Notes under the pieces: model-generated
The model's database searches: none
What the model saw: the letters and a program-made list of their open reading frames with translations, nothing else
What the model was told of the DNA's origin: nothing
Made by a program: the position numbers and the translations under genes
In this document: one piece after another, positions 6,045 through 6,217 of the stretch
Position numbering within the stretch: position 1 is the stretch's first letter
How the letters are laid out: the number at the start of each line of letters is the position of its first letter
Source of the DNA: Candidatus Dadabacteria bacterium UBA2774
GTDB taxonomy: Bacteria; Desulfobacterota_D; UBA1144; Nemesobacterales; UBA2774
DNA: 6,217 bases
Reading direction: 5' to 3'
Assembly (NCBI GenBank): GCA_002352485.1
Contig: DEIM01000089.1
Coordinates: 1 to 6,217, forward strand

Positions 6045-6217
6045 ATGCCCAGTCCTGAAGTTATTGAAGAGCTAAAAGCTCTTTATGCTGAAAAAGAAGA
6101 TGAGATAAAAGAGCGGCTCGGAGAGTTTGAATATGCGCGCGAGAGCGCCGATGACACACGTATTCTGGAAGAGCTTTGCTTCTGTATACTCACCTCAGCC
6201 GTAGGACCTAAAATAGG
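6045..6217 (+). CDS. ogg: 8-oxoguanine DNA glycosylase/AP lyase (Ogg2, archaeal/Thermotoga type), 5' part only
   Basis: The first 57 residues are visible and the frame is open at the right edge; the full family protein is about 210-220 residues. It belongs to the N-glycosylase/DNA lyase group that excises 8-oxoguanine from DNA and cleaves the abasic site (base excision repair, cytoplasm). The visible part has a charged N-terminal helix (EELKALYAEKEDEIKERLGEF), then ARESADDTRILEELCFCILTSAVGPKI. The ELCFCILT stretch (44-50) closely matches ELCFCILTANF and ELSFCVLTANW in Methanocaldococcus and Thermotoga Ogg as I recall them. The helix-hairpin-helix, catalytic Lys and Asp lie outside the window and cannot be checked. 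The ATG at 6045 is the only possible start, because a TAG lies one codon further upstream. It lies 76 bp after the DUF4396 gene with its own promoter, so co-transcription is not required. Confidence 0.75.
   Translation, partial: MPSPEVIEELKALYAEKEDEIKERLGEFEYARESADDTRILEELCFCILTSAVGPKI
6067..6083 (+). repeat. Perfect hairpin near the ogg start
   Basis: AAGAGCT and AGCTCTT flank an AAA loop within codons 8-13 of ogg, giving a 7-bp perfect stem about 22 nt from the predicted 5' end of the leaderless transcript. The core (AGAGCT...AGCTCT) is the same as in the palindrome at the DUF4396 stop, 115 bp upstream. It may only reflect Glu-Leu-Lys-Ala-Leu codons. Confidence 0.3.

Noticed and set aside
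1..6217. Mobile element, CRISPR, tRNA or toxin-antitoxin content
   Set aside because: No transposase or integrase motifs, terminal inverted repeats, regular repeat-spacer pattern, tRNA-like fold or paired small genes were found.

Overview
The window looks like chromosomal DNA from a Gram-negative (diderm) bacterium, probably an uncultured or little-studied environmental lineage. The evidence is a periplasmic membrane-fusion protein, a lipoprotein whose +2 residue fits outer-membrane sorting, sigma70-type promoter elements and moderate GC. I cannot name a phylum from the sequence alone. There are no phage, IS, tRNA/rRNA or CRISPR signatures.

Minus-strand block (4990 down to 1, read right to left): a 747-residue FUSC-family inner-membrane exporter; a CPA1/NhaP-type Na+(K+)/H+ antiporter; a small cysteine- and tryptophan-containing lipoprotein; and an HlyD/EmrA/YibH-like membrane-fusion protein cut by the left edge. 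The four genes are co-oriented with gaps of about 113, 109 and 56 bp. They may form one transcription unit with internal promoters. The likely theme is envelope efflux. FUSC proteins (AaeB, YccS and relatives) commonly work with an HlyD-type adaptor that carries substrate across the periplasm. Here the pump and adaptor genes are separated by an antiporter and a lipoprotein, and the small DUF1656 gene typical of aaeXAB-like operons is not seen.

Divergent control region (4991-5131): a near-consensus extended -10 promoter (TTGACA, 18 bp, GATAAT preceded by TG) drives the plus-strand gene. A perfect 9-bp inverted repeat (CACGAAAGT / ACTTTCGTG) has arms 42 bp apart centre to centre, about four helical turns. 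One arm lies inside the promoter and the other lies towards the exporter gene. This is the most striking non-coding signal in the window and looks like an operator for joint control of the divergent genes.

Plus-strand block (5132 to the right edge): a DUF4396-type polytopic membrane protein with a methionine-rich membrane segment and a His/Met-rich loop, possibly handling a soft metal such as copper. After it comes the N-terminus of an archaeal/Thermotoga-type 8-oxoguanine DNA glycosylase/AP lyase, which seems to be transcribed from its own promoter as a leaderless mRNA.

Only the lipoprotein gene has a strong Shine-Dalgarno sequence. The other starts have weak or no visible ribosome-binding sites.
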